From: Linum tenue
Lineage: Eukaryota; Streptophyta; Magnoliopsida; Malpighiales; Linaceae
Reading direction: 5' to 3'
DNA: 64,000 bases
NCBI GenBank assembly: GCA_946122785.1
Contig: CAMGYJ010000011.1
Coordinates: forward strand, 56,222,449 to 56,286,448
A program made the translations under genes and the position numbers. The notes beneath the pieces are model-generated. The model was not told the DNA's origin, did no database searches, and worked only from the letters and a program-made list of their open reading frames with translations. Below, one piece after another: positions 24,702 through 35,904 of this stretch (position 1 is its first letter; each line of letters starts with the position of its first letter).

Positions 24702-25460
24702 TAGGGATGGCAATGGGGCGGGTTTGGGGCGGGTTTGCCTAAACCATCCCCATCCCCGCTTCCAAATATCCAAACCCATACCCGCCCCATACCCATGCGG
24801 GGGAAGATTTTGCAAACCCATCCCCATACCCGTGGGTTTCGGGTACCCATGGGTAATACCCGCCCCGTACATCCAACATTATAATACATAAAATTTTACA
24901 TGTAAATTTTCAATTATAACATTAAAGACACCTATTATATCATGAAGTCGAGAAAGTGACAATTATTCTTAATATGGTTCAAAGCATTTTATCCTAAACT
25001 TTCCCTTAATCCATAAAATAGAGTACTACAATGTAATCCAAATCATTATTTATCTGACTCTAATACATATACTAAGCAATAATGAACTAATATAATCTTG
25101 CTAACACGAGGGAAAAGTGAAAGAGTGAAGAGAGAGTTGAGGAAAATGAATTAGGTTTTGATTTGGGTGACCACTCAATTGCATTTCTACTAATTATTTT
25201 TTTTATTTACCCTCACTATCATTGATAGATTACTATTTCATCCATGTATTTTTTATATGTGAACAAATATTCTTGGTGGGGCGGGTATGGGTATGGGTAT
25301 GGGGCGGGGGAGGCTAAAACCATACCCGCCCCATACCCATCAAACATTTTGCGGGTTTTACCCATACCCGCCCCATACCCAGTCAAAGCGGGGATTCCCC
25401 GCGTTGACTGGGGCGGGGGCGGTCGGATACCCGTGGGCATGGGTTTGATTGCCATCCCTA
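24702..25460. mobile_element. hAT-type foldback element nested in the larger foldback
   Basis: 759 bp. Ends TAGGGATGGCAA...TTGCCATCCCTA; perfect 8-bp target duplication AGTGGTAC (24694-24701 and 25461-25468), which is part of the minisatellite-like unit of the host element. The arms are GGGTATGGGCGGG-like word repeats in inverse orientation. Terminal sequence is close to that of the 21195-21648 element. Confidence 0.93.
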
Positions 25461-25717
25461 AGTGGTACGTGTAACCATATGTCCTGTTTAGGCTTAAAAA
25501 ATTGTGAAGACTTTATGTTTATTCACATTCGAAGGATAATTTATTGCTTTTGGCATTGTTGTTGGCATTTCCCTAATTTTGCAACCCATTTTGGAACACA
25601 GTTTTTGGCTACTAATGGAAAGTTCCTATTTTTTCCCTATTATTGTTTATCATTGTTATGAAAAATATCATTGCACTGGTATTGTTCTCACTCTAACCTA
25701 CCTTGTGGATTGCTCGC

Positions 25718-25837
25718 ACCAGTGGAGTGGTACGTGTACCATTGGAGTGGTACGTGTACCAGTGGAGTGGTACGTGTACCAGTGGAGTGGTACGTGTACC
25801 AGTGGAGTGGTACGTGTACCAGTGGAGTGGTACGTGT
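25718..25837. repeat. 20-bp minisatellite, six units
   Basis: Unit ACCAGTGGAGTGGTACGTGT, six head-to-tail copies, nearly identical (one has ACCATTGG). One further unit sits at the other side of the nested element (about 24682-24701), so the array was probably longer or mirrored before the insertion. The unit contains the palindrome GGTACGTGTACC at its junctions. Confidence 0.95.
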
Positions 25838-26104
25838 AATTAATGTACCAGTGAGAGAAATTAATTATGTAATTAATGGGGGTGATTTCGTTTTTCCCCA
25901 GATTCTTTCTCTTTTCCAATGTGGTGAGAGACCCCAAATTACAAGATTAAAAAAAATAAAAAATCAGTTTAATTAATACTTGCCAATGATTGGAAATAAA
26001 ATTGGCCAATCATAAAGGGGGTGTCAAAAATCACTACCCCTTTAGGGGTAGTCACGCTAACTGATCCCGCCTCTCCCTACTATTAACTTAGCTCCGCCAT
26101 TGGA

Positions 26105-26706
26105 TAGGGCTGCAAACGAGCCGAGTCGAGTCGAGTTTTTGCTTAGCTTGAGCTCGGCTCGTTTATAAATTTTTCAGCTCGAGCTCGGCTCGAACTCGAA
26201 TTTTGATCATCCAGCTCGAGCTTGAGCTCGTCTCGATTAAAAATAATCCAGCTCGAGCTCGACTCGATAGAGCTCGATAAATGCTTATTAACACAACATG
26301 TCAAGCTGAGTACAAGCTCGACTCAAAATGAGCTCGATTTGAAACCATTCTTTGCTGAAAAATGTGTACAAATAAGAACATTAGAAACTAAAAATGATAA
26401 AAAGAACACTAGAAACTAAAAATAACATCTAACTTTCATAGACATCCTTATTAACAAGATAATTTTCATTTCAAAAGAGTAATTAATCCTTCCACAAGCT
26501 CTAAACAAGCCAGCTCGCGAGCTTAGCTCAACAAGCCACCGAGTCAACCTAGCTCACGAGCTTATCAAGCTGAGCATGGTCTAGCTCAAGCTTGGCTCGT
26601 TTACTAACGAGTCGGCTCGCGAGCCGGCTTGTTAAACAACGCGTCGAGTGCCGAACGAGTTTTTTTCCGATTCGAACGCCGAGCCGCTCGCTCATTTGCA
26701 GCCCTA
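26105..26706. mobile_element. Foldback repeat rich in GAGCTCGAGC words (copy 1)
   Basis: Ends TAGGGCTGCAAACGAG (26105-26120) and CTCATTTGCAGCCCTA (26691-26706) are inverse copies. The interior has reiterated AGCTCGAGCTCG words near both ends and a middle with ACACTAGAAACTAAAAATA that is shared with copy 2 at 35905-36394. No target duplication seen. Non-autonomous DNA element by inference. Confidence 0.8.
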
Positions 26707-27047
26707 GTATCATGACATCGAAAACTTACTTGCCGAACCATAAACTTACAGATAATTTTTAACTGTTAAAATGATTAAACTTCACCAAACCGTAATTTCA
26801 GCACAAAATACATATCCCGTTGTCGATTTTTTTTTCCATGTACAAACTCCGATACAATTTCACAAATTCTTTGCCTTCAATGCTTCTGTCGTGTTAGAGC
26901 TTACGACTACAAAACCAATCAGACGAGACCGAGACTTAAAAGAACAGTACGGTTGCTCAGTAGAACGCCATGAACGAGTCATCCCCTCTGCACATTAATT
27001 GATCACAGTCCCAACCGCCCGCCTTCGATGGTTATCATCTGCAGATT

Positions 27048-27056
27048 ATATATAGA
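27048..27056 (+). promoter_or_regulatory. TATA box of SDR gene
   Basis: TATATATAG about 53 bp before the ATG at 27109, a fitting distance for a short 5' UTR. Confidence 0.65.
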
Positions 27057-27108
27057 CTCTGTTTCCTCAACGTATCTAATAAACACAGAGAAAACCAGAG
27101 CTTCATCA

Positions 27109-28147
27109 ATGGATTCCGCCCAACAATCCGTTTCCCAGCAGAGGTAAACCCACTGATTGAACGGAACCCAAGTGTTCATATCCCTTTTGATTTTAATTTC
27201 TGCCCAATTGTTCCCACAGCACTGATCAATTCAAATCAGGTTGGCAGGGAAGGTCGCGTTGATCACCGGCGGAGCAAGCGGCATCGGGGCCAGCACCGCC
27301 GCGCTGTTCGCCCGAAACGGCGCGAAGGTCGTAATCGCCGACGTCCAGTCCGATCTGGGACACTCCGTCGCCGGAGAAATCAGCTCGTCGTACTCTGCCT
27401 CGCCGCACCACCCCGCCGCCGTCACCTTCGTCTGCTGCGACGTCACCAAGGAAAGCCAGGTCGCGAGCGCGGTGGACGGCGTCGTTTCGGCCCACGGGAA
27501 GCTGGACATCGTCCTCATCAACGCCGGCGTACCGGGCGACCCGGCCGGGAACCGGATCGCCGCCGCGGACGAGGACGATCTGCGGCGGGTGTTCGACGTC
27601 AACGTGTTCGGCGGGTTCTTGTGCGCCAAGCACGCAGCCAGGTAGTGGCGGAGCCAGAAATCTGAATTTATTACGAATTTCACATGTGATTTTACCTACA
27701 TTTCAAATTTGAGGGTCCTCCTGACTTCAACCTGATTCATTAATTCAACGCACCAGGGTGATGATTCCGGCGAAGAAAGGAGGGGTGATTCTGTTCACGG
27801 CCAGCGTGCTGACGGAGACTTACGGCTTCTTCGCCCACGCCTACACGTCGTCCAAGCACGCGGTGGTCGGGTTGATGAAGAACCTGTGCGTGGAGCTGGG
27901 AGAGTATGGGATCCGGGTGAGCTCGATTTCGCCGACGGGGGTGCCGACGCCGATGGGGATGAAGAGCTTGGGACTGGATCGAGAGGGCGTTCAGGATCTC
28001 TGTTCGGAGAAGGCGGCCCTGAAAGGCGTGGCTCTGGATGAGAACGATGTTGCGGAGGCTGCTCTGTTTCTTGCCGGCGATGAGTCCAAGTTCGTGAGCG
28101 GGGTGAACCTCGTGGTGGATGGTGGCTTCAACTTGAGAAGCGCCTAG
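27109..28147 (+). CDS. Short-chain dehydrogenase/reductase, plant ABA2/SDR110C-like
   Basis: NAD(P)-dependent oxidoreductase of the classical SDR fold, 275 residues in three exons: 27109-27143, 27240-27641, 27757-28147. Only the acceptor at 27239 (not the better-looking one at 27219) keeps the frame into the LAGKVALITGG core. Cofactor motif TGGASGIG at 21-28; catalytic Ser162, Tyr175 and Lys179 (YTSSK) with the normal 13-residue Ser-Tyr spacing. The NNAG motif reads INAG (105-108), a deviation. The C-terminal half (GIRVSSISPTGVPTPMG, then VVDGGF) fits the plant clade with xanthoxin dehydrogenase, secoisolariciresinol dehydrogenase and momilactone/monoterpenol dehydrogenases; the substrate cannot be told from sequence. 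No signal peptide: probably cytosolic. CDS is GC-rich. Intron 2 carries a GTGGCGGAGCCAGAA word typical of plant repeats. Confidence 0.93.
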
Positions 28148-29156
28148 CTGAGCCTTGTAGCTTCATCTTCTAATAATAATGAGGGTTGTTAGCCATGGTT
28201 TGAGTAGCTGGTCATGACACGGAGGGTATGTTGTGATAGAAGTATAATATTCACGGTGGGGGAAGTGAAGCCAAGTAGATTGGTGTCAACCTTTATTAAT
28301 AAAAAAGAGGAATTTATTATTAGTCAGAATGATAGATGACTAACTTCTCCAACATGGCCATTTGTCACTTCACTTGGTCTTCACCATCTTTTATACAAGA
28401 TTGTAAAATTGTATCGGAGGTTGTATAAAAAAAAAGTAAGCAATAGGGCATTATATGATGAAATTGTGGTTAAACTCTTTAATATTGCTAAAAAGCTACC
28501 TAAAGATTTAGCCTCTCATAGGAGATTTTCTCGGCCGGACCACTGATGACCGATACGATAGGGTTTCACACACTGCATTTGTAACTACAAACGTCAAAAC
28601 TAGTATCATGGACGTTAGTGGTTGGAGACCAGTGACCAGTCACTTCACTAATCACTAGCAAGGTTGTCAAGTCAGTTTATATTGTTGCACAAATTTAGCA
28701 AGCGTGATGGTTCGATCCAGGGTACAACTACTTTGCCCATTTCATGCAGAATTCACAAAATATGTAGAAAAGTAAAAAACCACTAGCATCAAATGAATTT
28801 AAACATATATAAAAAATTAAAAACATATTTGAAAACAAATCTACTTACAATCTAAATTCATATTTGAATAAAGTATAACATTCAAAACAAAATAACAAAT
28901 ACTCATATTTAAATACAACATTTAACATCAACACCCAAACATTTATGTTTGAATCAAACAAATAACCTTAACATTTTACCTTTCAAATTCATGAAATAAA
29001 TCATTTCACTAAAAATAACATCATTTTGTTCATATATAAAAAAATCAATCTTATTTTCTATCTTATCGATCATCAATATTTCAACCAAACTCATAACCAA
29101 CACCAATTATACCAGATTCAACCGGCCACAATTCACCCCAGTGACAACCATGGCCA
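28148..29156. other. Intergenic after the SDR gene
   Basis: 3' flank of the SDR gene, then AT-rich DNA (28780-29050) with no supported gene. Confidence 0.55.
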
Positions 29157-29177
29157 AGTTTGTCAAAAAAAAAAAAA
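29157..29177 (+). mobile_element. Ultra-short LINE insertion (3' end only)
   Basis: AGTTTGTC followed by an A-run, flanked by a perfect 13-bp duplication ACAACCATGGCCA (29144-29156 and 29178-29190). The 3' end ...TTGTC(A)n is the same as that of the LINE-type pieces at 34196 and 59421. The simplest reading is a target-primed insertion that kept only about eight bases of the element. Confidence 0.7.
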
Positions 29178-29372
29178 ACAACCATGGCCACCACTCACAA
29201 GTCACTAGCACCATCCATCCTCTCTTTCTTCCAAGATATCTTTACAAGAATGGACTGAACAAAAAAAAAAAATATATTTACCAACAAAAAAGCAGGAATA
29301 TCCGTTGGAGAAGAAGGAAATGGAAGTGGAAGCCTGTTACCTGAAAGTAACGAACAACCCAGCATCATAAAA

Positions 29373-31437
29373 ATGGCTACCCTCCATCATCATCATAAAA
29401 AACAACCCTTTGCTTCAGAAAATCCAACTCCGAAACCCAATCAGCCACACCCATGTATCCTATCTCTAGAAACCTGCTCTTCCATGAAGGAGCTCAAGCA
29501 AATCCATGCCCAGATGCTAAGAACAGGCCTCTTCACCGACCCTTTCACTGCCGCCAAGATCGTGGCTTTTTGCTCTGCCCACGAATCCGGAAGCCTCGAT
29601 TACGCTACCCTCGTGTTCTCGCAGATACCGGCTCCGACTCCTTTCACTTTCAATCGCCATTGTCAGGGGATTCACGAACAGGGGCATGCACAAGGAGGCG
29701 ATTCTCTTCTACAGAGAAATGGTGCTGGTTCATGGCTTGGTACCTGATGGATTCACTTTCCCCTCGTTGTTCAAGTCCTGTTAGGACTTGTCGATTGGAA
29801 AGAAGCTTCATTGCCATTCCACGAAGATGGGTTTTGCCTGCGATACCTACATTCAGAACACGTTGATGAATATGTACTCGGGATGTGGGTATATGGTGTC
29901 TGTTCGGAAGGTGTTTGACAAAATGGATGAGAGAACAGTTGTGTCTTGGGCGACAATGATAGGAGCGTACTCGCAGCCCGCAGGAGGGTCAGTGTAATGA
30001 AGCTTTCACGGTCTTCCGGAGAATGGAGGCTGAAAATGTGAAGCCGAATGAAATTACGTTGGTGAATGTGTTGACTGCCTGCGCTAGAACGAGAGACTTG
30101 TCTATGGCGAAGAGGGTTCATGAGTACATTGGTTAGAATGGTTTTGGATACCATTTGATCCTCACCACGGCTCTCATGTATGTATACTGCAAATGTGGCT
30201 GTCTCTCTGTTGCGAAAGAGATGTTTGACAAAAGGCCTGTAAAGAACTTGTTTTGCTGGAATGTTATGATCAATGGCCTTGTCGGGGATGGTAAATATGA
30301 TGAGGCTGTTGCACTGTTCCGTGAGATGCAGCAGAAGAAGATTGAAGGGGATAAGGTGACCATGGCATGCTTGCTCCTCGCTTGTACGCATTTGGGCACC
30401 CTGGAGCTGGGAAGGTGGTTACATGGCTACATCGAGATGCATAAGATTGAGATGGATGTTGCTTTAGGAACAGCACTGGTGGACATGTATGCAAGATGCG
30501 GAAGCATAGAGAGTGCCCAGCAAGTTTTTGAGGAGCTGCCGGAGAAAGATGTTATGACCTGGACTGCTCTGGTTGTAGGACTAGCTATGTCGGGCCTAGG
30601 AGAAGAGGGTTTGAAGTTCTTTGATCGGATGCCGGAGGAAGGACTAAAACCAGATGCCATAACATTTATTGGCGTCTTGGCTGCTTGTAGCCATGCTGGA
30701 TTGACAGACAAAGGAGTTGCATACTTCAACTCAATGGCTGAGAGAAGTATGGAATTCATCCCACCATTGAACATTATGGAGGTTTGGTGGATGTACTCGG
30801 CCGAGCTGGCAGAATAGCTGAAGCAGAGGAACTGGTACAGAGCATGCCAATGGCACCTGATCATTTCGTGCTGGGGGGTCTGCTTGATGCCTGCAGAATC
30901 CATGGGAACCTGGAGGCCGCAGAAAGAGCAGGAAAGCAACTTCTGGAGCTTGATCCGGATAATGATGGGACCTATATACTTTTCTCGAACATATACAAGT
31001 CGATGAAGAAGTGGGATGATGCTAAGAGGATCAGGGAACTGATGGCAAAAAGAGGGATGAAGAAGGGCCCATGATACTGTCTGATTGAGGGGATTCGTCA
31101 CCAAATGTCTGAGCAGATCTATGAGATGGTGGAGGACTAAAAAGTGGAACTGAAGAAGGCAGGCTATGTTGCTCAAACATCAGAAGTGCTGTTTGAGATG
31201 AAGAGGAAAAGGAGACTGAACTTAAGTCTCCATAAAGAGAAGCTTGGCATTGCCTTTGGACTCATAAGTGTAGGCCCTGGAGTTCCTATAAGGATCATGA
31301 AGAACCTCAGGGTCTGTGGTGACTGCCACACACGAGCAAGTTTATCCCCAGGATTTACAATTAGGAAATTGTTGTTAGGGATAGGACCCGGTTTCACCGG
31401 TTCAAGGATGGACTCTGTTCCTGTAGAGATTTCAGCC
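29373..31437 (+). pseudogene. PPR-DYW protein pseudogene
   Basis: A plant organelle RNA-editing-type protein (PLS-class PPR with E and DYW domains), now broken. It starts at ATG 29373. PPR units (MKELKQIHAQMLRTG; TYIQNTLMNMYSGCG; LGTALVDMYARCGSIESAQQ) are spread over three frames. Lesions: a frameshift near 29655, TAG at 29782-29784, a frameshift near 29990, TAG at 30134-30136, a frameshift near 30770, TGA after 31070, TAA at 31138-31140, and a frameshift near 31370 inside the DYW zinc region (LRVCGDCH kept). The end reads RDFS where DYW is expected. No intron is seen, which is normal for this family. With at least seven lesions it cannot make a full protein. The longest intact part (30155-30817) holds about five PPR units. 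Confidence 0.92.
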
Positions 31438-32278
31438 GATGTAACAGTCTGTATACTGAAGATAATTTCTGGGAATTTCCAGACATATACTGAACATCAT
31501 TCATTCTATTCCGTTTCATGTCAACTAATCTCTGCAAGCTGAAAGAAAACCAGCCAATCCTGCAATTCTGGCACATAATTGATGCAGGCTCAGATCAGAG
31601 GCCAATCTAAGCAAATGACCGTTCAGAAAGCAAAACAATCTCCCATTCCTCTGAATGTTGAGCTCAATCCTAGCATATGATCAAAACAACTTTTTGGGCA
31701 GTAAGGGAACGACAGAATGAAACTTAGTAAACTGTTCATGCAACCACGAAATGGTACAATGTGTCAATCTCTCGACCTCTCAATGCTGCTAATAGAAAAG
31801 TTCTTAGCATAGCATAAATAGAAAAATATATTCCAACGTCTTAGAAATATACTGCAAACGTGACTTAATATGAAAAGAGCAAGAATAAAGTATAAGCTCT
31901 AGCAATGGATAATCACGTATTCATAAACATTTGGAAGCATTTTAACATTTTGTATTGAGCTATATGATAGTAACCCCTTTGAAGGTGCCCTGAATCAAAC
32001 TTCTCAACTTTGTCTGTAGGACTGCTCCAACAATCAGTTTGAGAAGCATGAACACAATTTACTGAGAAAAAGGTACCCTCCCAGACTATGATATAATATC
32101 AAGTGAAACCCAATGAATCGACACCGGTAAATAATCGCCATTAAGACACAAAAACTAATTCCAGCCGAGTCCTGTGATCTGGTAAGATTCTTCAAACAAT
32201 CATAGTTCTAAACAAGCTTAAGGAACACATAAACTACCAGTCCTCTCATCCAAGTTTTACCAGACAAAGCCTTCCTTC
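31438..32278. other. Intergenic between PPR pseudogene and transporter gene
   Basis: Includes the probable 3' UTR of the minus-strand transporter at the right edge. No other feature recognised. Confidence 0.5.
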
Positions 32279-33301
32279 CTACTTATCCTCGTCGCCCTCT
32301 TTCCTCTCGATAAGAATCACATTCTCTGCATCCGGTTCGCCATTGTCTCTCGGTTTAGCAACAGGCTCGACACGTGCACCAGTAACGGACTGCTGGTAAA
32401 GAACACCTCCACACAGCGTGAAGAGGAGGCAAAGCAATCCGAATGGAGTGGCGTGCTTATCCCATATCATCACATTGATCACAACAGTCAGAAACTTGTT
32501 AACCACACCAGTCACAGTGAATGCAGTAGCAGAAATCGCCTTCCTGGCCGCGAACCCAAAGAAACTGATGAGCACACCAAACACACAAGACAATGCCACC
32601 GCAGAGAAAGCATCAATCCTGAACCAATCCCCACCGCTCGAACCGACAGCAGCAAACACTTCACGATACTCCCCAGTGAGAACCCAAAACACAGGCGATA
32701 TGAGCAAAGACAGCAGATTGTTGTACAACACCAGGCCCCAAGTGTTCAGTCCAATGCTCGACACAATGTGCTTGATGTAAACCATTTCAGACACGATTGT
32801 CACCAAATAAGCAAGTGCCCATGAATATGCAGTGAGGGTAAAAGCTGAATCAGTAGCCACATAACCCACAGCACCTCCCAAAATGATGAACAGGGACATG
32901 AAAGTGAGCTTAGATGGGATCGGCTGTTTCCTGAACAAAGTGTCGGCTATAGCAACAAGAAGCGGGGTCAAAGATCTGAACACAATGAAGGTGTCCACAT
33001 TGGCATGGCGCAGCAGATTGGTGTTGGTGAAGATTGCAAGGTAGAAAACAAAGGCAGCGGGGAGAAACTTCTTTGCGGTCTCCAACTTGAAAGCATCGTG
33101 ATACAAGAAGCCTAATTTCCCCAAAACCCAGACCCCGAGCGCCGAGGTCAAGTACTGCAAAGCCGTGAGAAGCCCTGGGTAGTTGAATTTGGTAATGGCG
33201 AACTTGTTGATCACGGCGAGCAAGCTGGAGCAGAGAGCGTAGCCCACCACCACGCTGCTCGTCGCGAGCTGCTTCGTCGACTCGGGTCGAATCGCAGACA
33301 T
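32279..33301 (-). CDS. GFT1: GDP-L-fucose transporter, Golgi nucleotide-sugar transporter
   Basis: 340 residues in a single coding exon. A drug/metabolite-transporter-fold antiporter that brings GDP-fucose into the Golgi for fucosylation of xyloglucan, pectin and N-glycans, in exchange for GMP (family knowledge). About ten hydrophobic segments are visible from residue 15 to 305, with cytosolic-type charged tails; the C-terminus is highly charged (ERKEGDEDK). Blocks NLLRHANVDTFIVFRSLTP, SWALAYLVTIVSEMVYIKH and GVVNKFLTVVINVMIWDKH match the plant GONST4/GFT1 subgroup rather than GONST1, which carries a GALNK motif. Length is as expected for the subgroup. The ATG is the first in frame. A GTAAGT-like donor in the leader (near 33325, minus strand) may mark a 5' UTR intron. 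It lies ~20 kb from the RPT6 gene. Confidence 0.92.
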   Translation of the reverse strand: MSAIRPESTKQLATSSVVVGYALCSSLLAVINKFAITKFNYPGLLTALQYLTSALGVWVLGKLGFLYHDAFKLETAKKFLPAAFVFYLAIFTNTNLLRHANVDTFIVFRSLTPLLVAIADTLFRKQPIPSKLTFMSLFIILGGAVGYVATDSAFTLTAYSWALAYLVTIVSEMVYIKHIVSSIGLNTWGLVLYNNLLSLLISPVFWVLTGEYREVFAAVGSSGGDWFRIDAFSAVALSCVFGVLISFFGFAARKAISATAFTVTGVVNKFLTVVINVMIWDKHATPFGLLCLLFTLCGGVLYQQSVTGARVEPVAKPRDNGEPDAENVILIERKEGDEDK

Positions 33302-34179
33302 CTTTTTTCACTGGTGGGATTCTCACTTACCCTTTTCTCTGTTCCCGGGAAAACAAGCAAAACCCTTGAAGCAGAGGTATAAAAGGAAGAACCAGTTAGT
33401 AGACTAATTACCCAGACAGTGACGGATTTGGACCAGAACCCAGATTCAGAAATGCCCCCAATCGATCTCCAGAAACGGGATTGACGGAGAAATGTCCAGC
33501 GGGCAAGTGAATTGGGCGGGATCCACGAACGAGATCCCGAATCGAGGGAAAAACAGGGGAAGACGAGTCGAATCAGTAACCCGCAATAAATGGATGGAGA
33601 AAATGAAGGATTGATTTCGAGAAGTTGATTGGCTGATAGAGCTGAGGTTACTGCGCGGAAGAACTAAAGAGTAAATGCGGACAAGGGCAATTTTTGGAGG
33701 AGACGCAAGAACGAGACAGCCAGAGCCTCACCCGTCAGAAAACAGGGGTCGGTGTTTCCATTTTATAAGCCATTAGAAAACTAGAAGCGGAGAAGTTTCG
33801 AAGAAGTGGCTATGGCGGAAGAGAGGGGGGCGTCATAAATGATGGCATTGGATATTTTCATGGGGGAAAACGAAGTTTTTGACGGGACGCGCACGTAGTA
33901 GTGGTGGCGGAAACGTAAAAAGGTTTTGCTGGTTGCAGACTTTGCAGCAGATCTGGGTCAATGGTTTTTTTCTATTAAAACACTGTTGTCCTCTGTTCTA
34001 AGTCATGGCTAAAAAAATGATCAAATGAAAGAGATTGAAAACAGAGTTCCTCAAACAGAAATCATTTATGGCTTTCTTCATGAGGCAGGGGATCAGTGAT
34101 TACTGTTACTGTAGGAAGAATTATCATAATTGGCATTTCCGTGTGTAGTAAAAAGATATTTTCTGTTTGTACTAATTCG
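33302..34179. other. Upstream region of the transporter gene
   Basis: Probable 5' UTR and promoter of the minus-strand GDP-fucose transporter gene up to about 33800; then AT-rich DNA without recognised features. Confidence 0.5.
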
Positions 34180-34195
34180 AGACTATTGAAGGGTT

Positions 34196-35139
34196 TTTTT
34201 TTTTTTTTTTTTGACAATAGAAGCACTTGTATTGCATTGAGAATCACAGTTACAAGGAGTGGGATAAACACAATGAAAGCAAAACAACAATGAACTCAAA
34301 AGTCAGAGCAATCCAAACCAAAAGCAAAAGCCAGAAAGAACTGGAAAAGATTGAATCCAACAGAAGAATCCAAAACAGAAGGCTATCAAAGTGAACCCAG
34401 AACCCCTTGCTTCCACAACAATCAGCACAGCACAAGCAAGGTTTCAACTCGCCCGAAACCAGACAAGCCCATGGCTATTGAACATTGCAACGCCATAAGC
34501 CGCCACCTGGGGATCGTTCAAAGACGACCCATCACAGTGAATCTCGTGGAAGAGAAAACTCGGCGGTGAGCAGGCTGAAACCGGGATGCTCTGAGCTGAA
34601 AGAGGCCGAGGAAGCCGGAGGCATGGATGACCAGGAATCGGGAAAGAGAAGATTCATCTTCACCATCTCCAGAGAACCAGCGAACCACAACCCACAACAC
34701 CAAAAATGACACCAGACCCCCACAACAGTCAACCTACAGGAATCAAGCAAACCAAAGGTAGAAGGAAGGGAGGAACAGTGAATCTGTCCACCAAAAGAGA
34801 TGAGCACACCAACATGGAGCAGACCCCCAACAGCAAACCACCATTAGAAGCTCCCCAAGCTGCAATTTTTGGATCCAATGAGCAAGGCCAAACAGATCTA
34901 CGAACCAAAAAAACACTGTGGATAAAACCACTTGGAGAAAGACCACAAGGATCTGGAAAAAGCCAACAAGGGCAAGAGAAAGGCAGCAGGACAAACAAGA
35001 AAGAAAAAAAACAGGAAAGAAAACAGGTTGGGCCACCGCCGGACACCCAGGGGAACCGGCGGCAGCCCTGAATAGAAGGGGGGGAGTGAAAAACCAAAGT
35101 TTAGAGAGAAGGGAGAGCTTCAGATTCAAAATAAAGTTA
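34196..35139 (-). mobile_element. Non-autonomous LINE-type retroposon, 944 bp
   Basis: Inserted in minus orientation: the poly(A) tail appears as a T-run at 34196-34212, preceded in the element by the 3' end TTGTC. Flanked by a perfect 16-bp target duplication AGACTATTGAAGGGTT (34180-34195 and 35140-35155). The 5' end (right side) has a pyrimidine-rich then GC-rich leader (GCTGCCGCCGGTTCCCCTGG), as in plant L1 5' UTRs, but there is no reverse transcriptase. So both ends of a LINE seem present with the middle missing, or this is a non-autonomous family. The frames inside give no recognisable protein. Confidence 0.88.
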
Positions 35140-35155
35140 AGACTATTGAAGGGTT

Positions 35156-35904
35156 ATCGTAAGAAGAATTACACATCTTTCCTTCAAAAATTCGATTCAA
35201 TTTCCGTATAAAGTGGTCATTATTATCGTAGGAAGAATTATCGTAATTTATTACATTAAGTCACATTATTTTGTTTGTTGGTAAACATGTTAGATGATGC
35301 GCACTTGATTGTAGTTTCAAATCTTATTTATTACATTATTTTGGTTAGAAAAATGTTTTTTTTTCATTTCCATTTGATTAAATTAACTTGATAAACTATT
35401 AGTTTAGTCCCTTCATTTTAAAATGTTGATATTTTTTCATTCTTAAACATTAAAGTGTGTTCATTTAACTCACATTACATGAATAGTGAATCCACAGTTA
35501 TTTAACTTGGACTAAAATGTCAGTATAGTCCATCCCCTTTAATATTTTGATTGTTATGGTTTTTAAACTTCAAATATGTCCATTTAACTCTCATACGCGA
35601 AATTCTGTATTTTATAAGGATACTTTTGAAATAGATACTTGTATTTTTTAACCCTCCAAGAATGAATCACAGTTCAAATTCTCTTCCATTGACCTAATCT
35701 CTTAGTCTTCTTCTATTGCCCATAATTCCACGAGCAACTTGTCCCAATATATATACTCAATTTTGGTACGATCTCCAACAGGAAACTCAATGAAAAATCA
35801 ACGCTTTGGAACTTGGTGTAATTAAGCCTCCAAGCTAAGCTCCCAATTTCTTGTTGATCTCTCATTCATACATTACCGAATAATTAAAAGACCAGAAAAT
35901 TGTT
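35156..35904. other. Intergenic, no gene recognised
   Basis: AT-rich with TTTAACTCTCAT-like words; no coding region supported. Confidence 0.5.

Larger units (their letters stand above)
24433..26049. mobile_element. Large foldback element carrying a minisatellite
   Basis: Left arm 24433-24690 and right arm 25838-26049 are inverted copies: ACCCCTAAAGGGGTAGTG with TTTTTGACACCC at the ends, and further in the CACCCCCATTAATTACATAA / CCAGTGAGAGAAATTAATTA blocks. The core holds unique DNA (25469-25717) and a six-unit 20-bp minisatellite. A separate hAT-type element (24702-25460) has jumped into it. Flanks (ACTATGCTA / GTCACGCTA) could be a decayed 9-bp duplication, but this is weak. No transposase. 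Confidence 0.8.

Noticed and set aside
25718..25837. Regular 20-bp repeats resembling a CRISPR array
   Set aside because: Units are head to tail with no spacers, in a plant nuclear context; it is a minisatellite.
25244..25976. Open frames over the GGGTATGGGCGGG arms and the 20-bp minisatellite
   Set aside because: The proteins only mirror the DNA repeat (e.g. VEWYVYQWSGT repeats); no start context or homologue.
34743..35129. 128-codon minus-strand frame with a Cys/Phe/Leu-rich protein
   Set aside because: It lies inside the LINE-type insertion and is not similar to LINE ORF1 or ORF2 that I can recognise.
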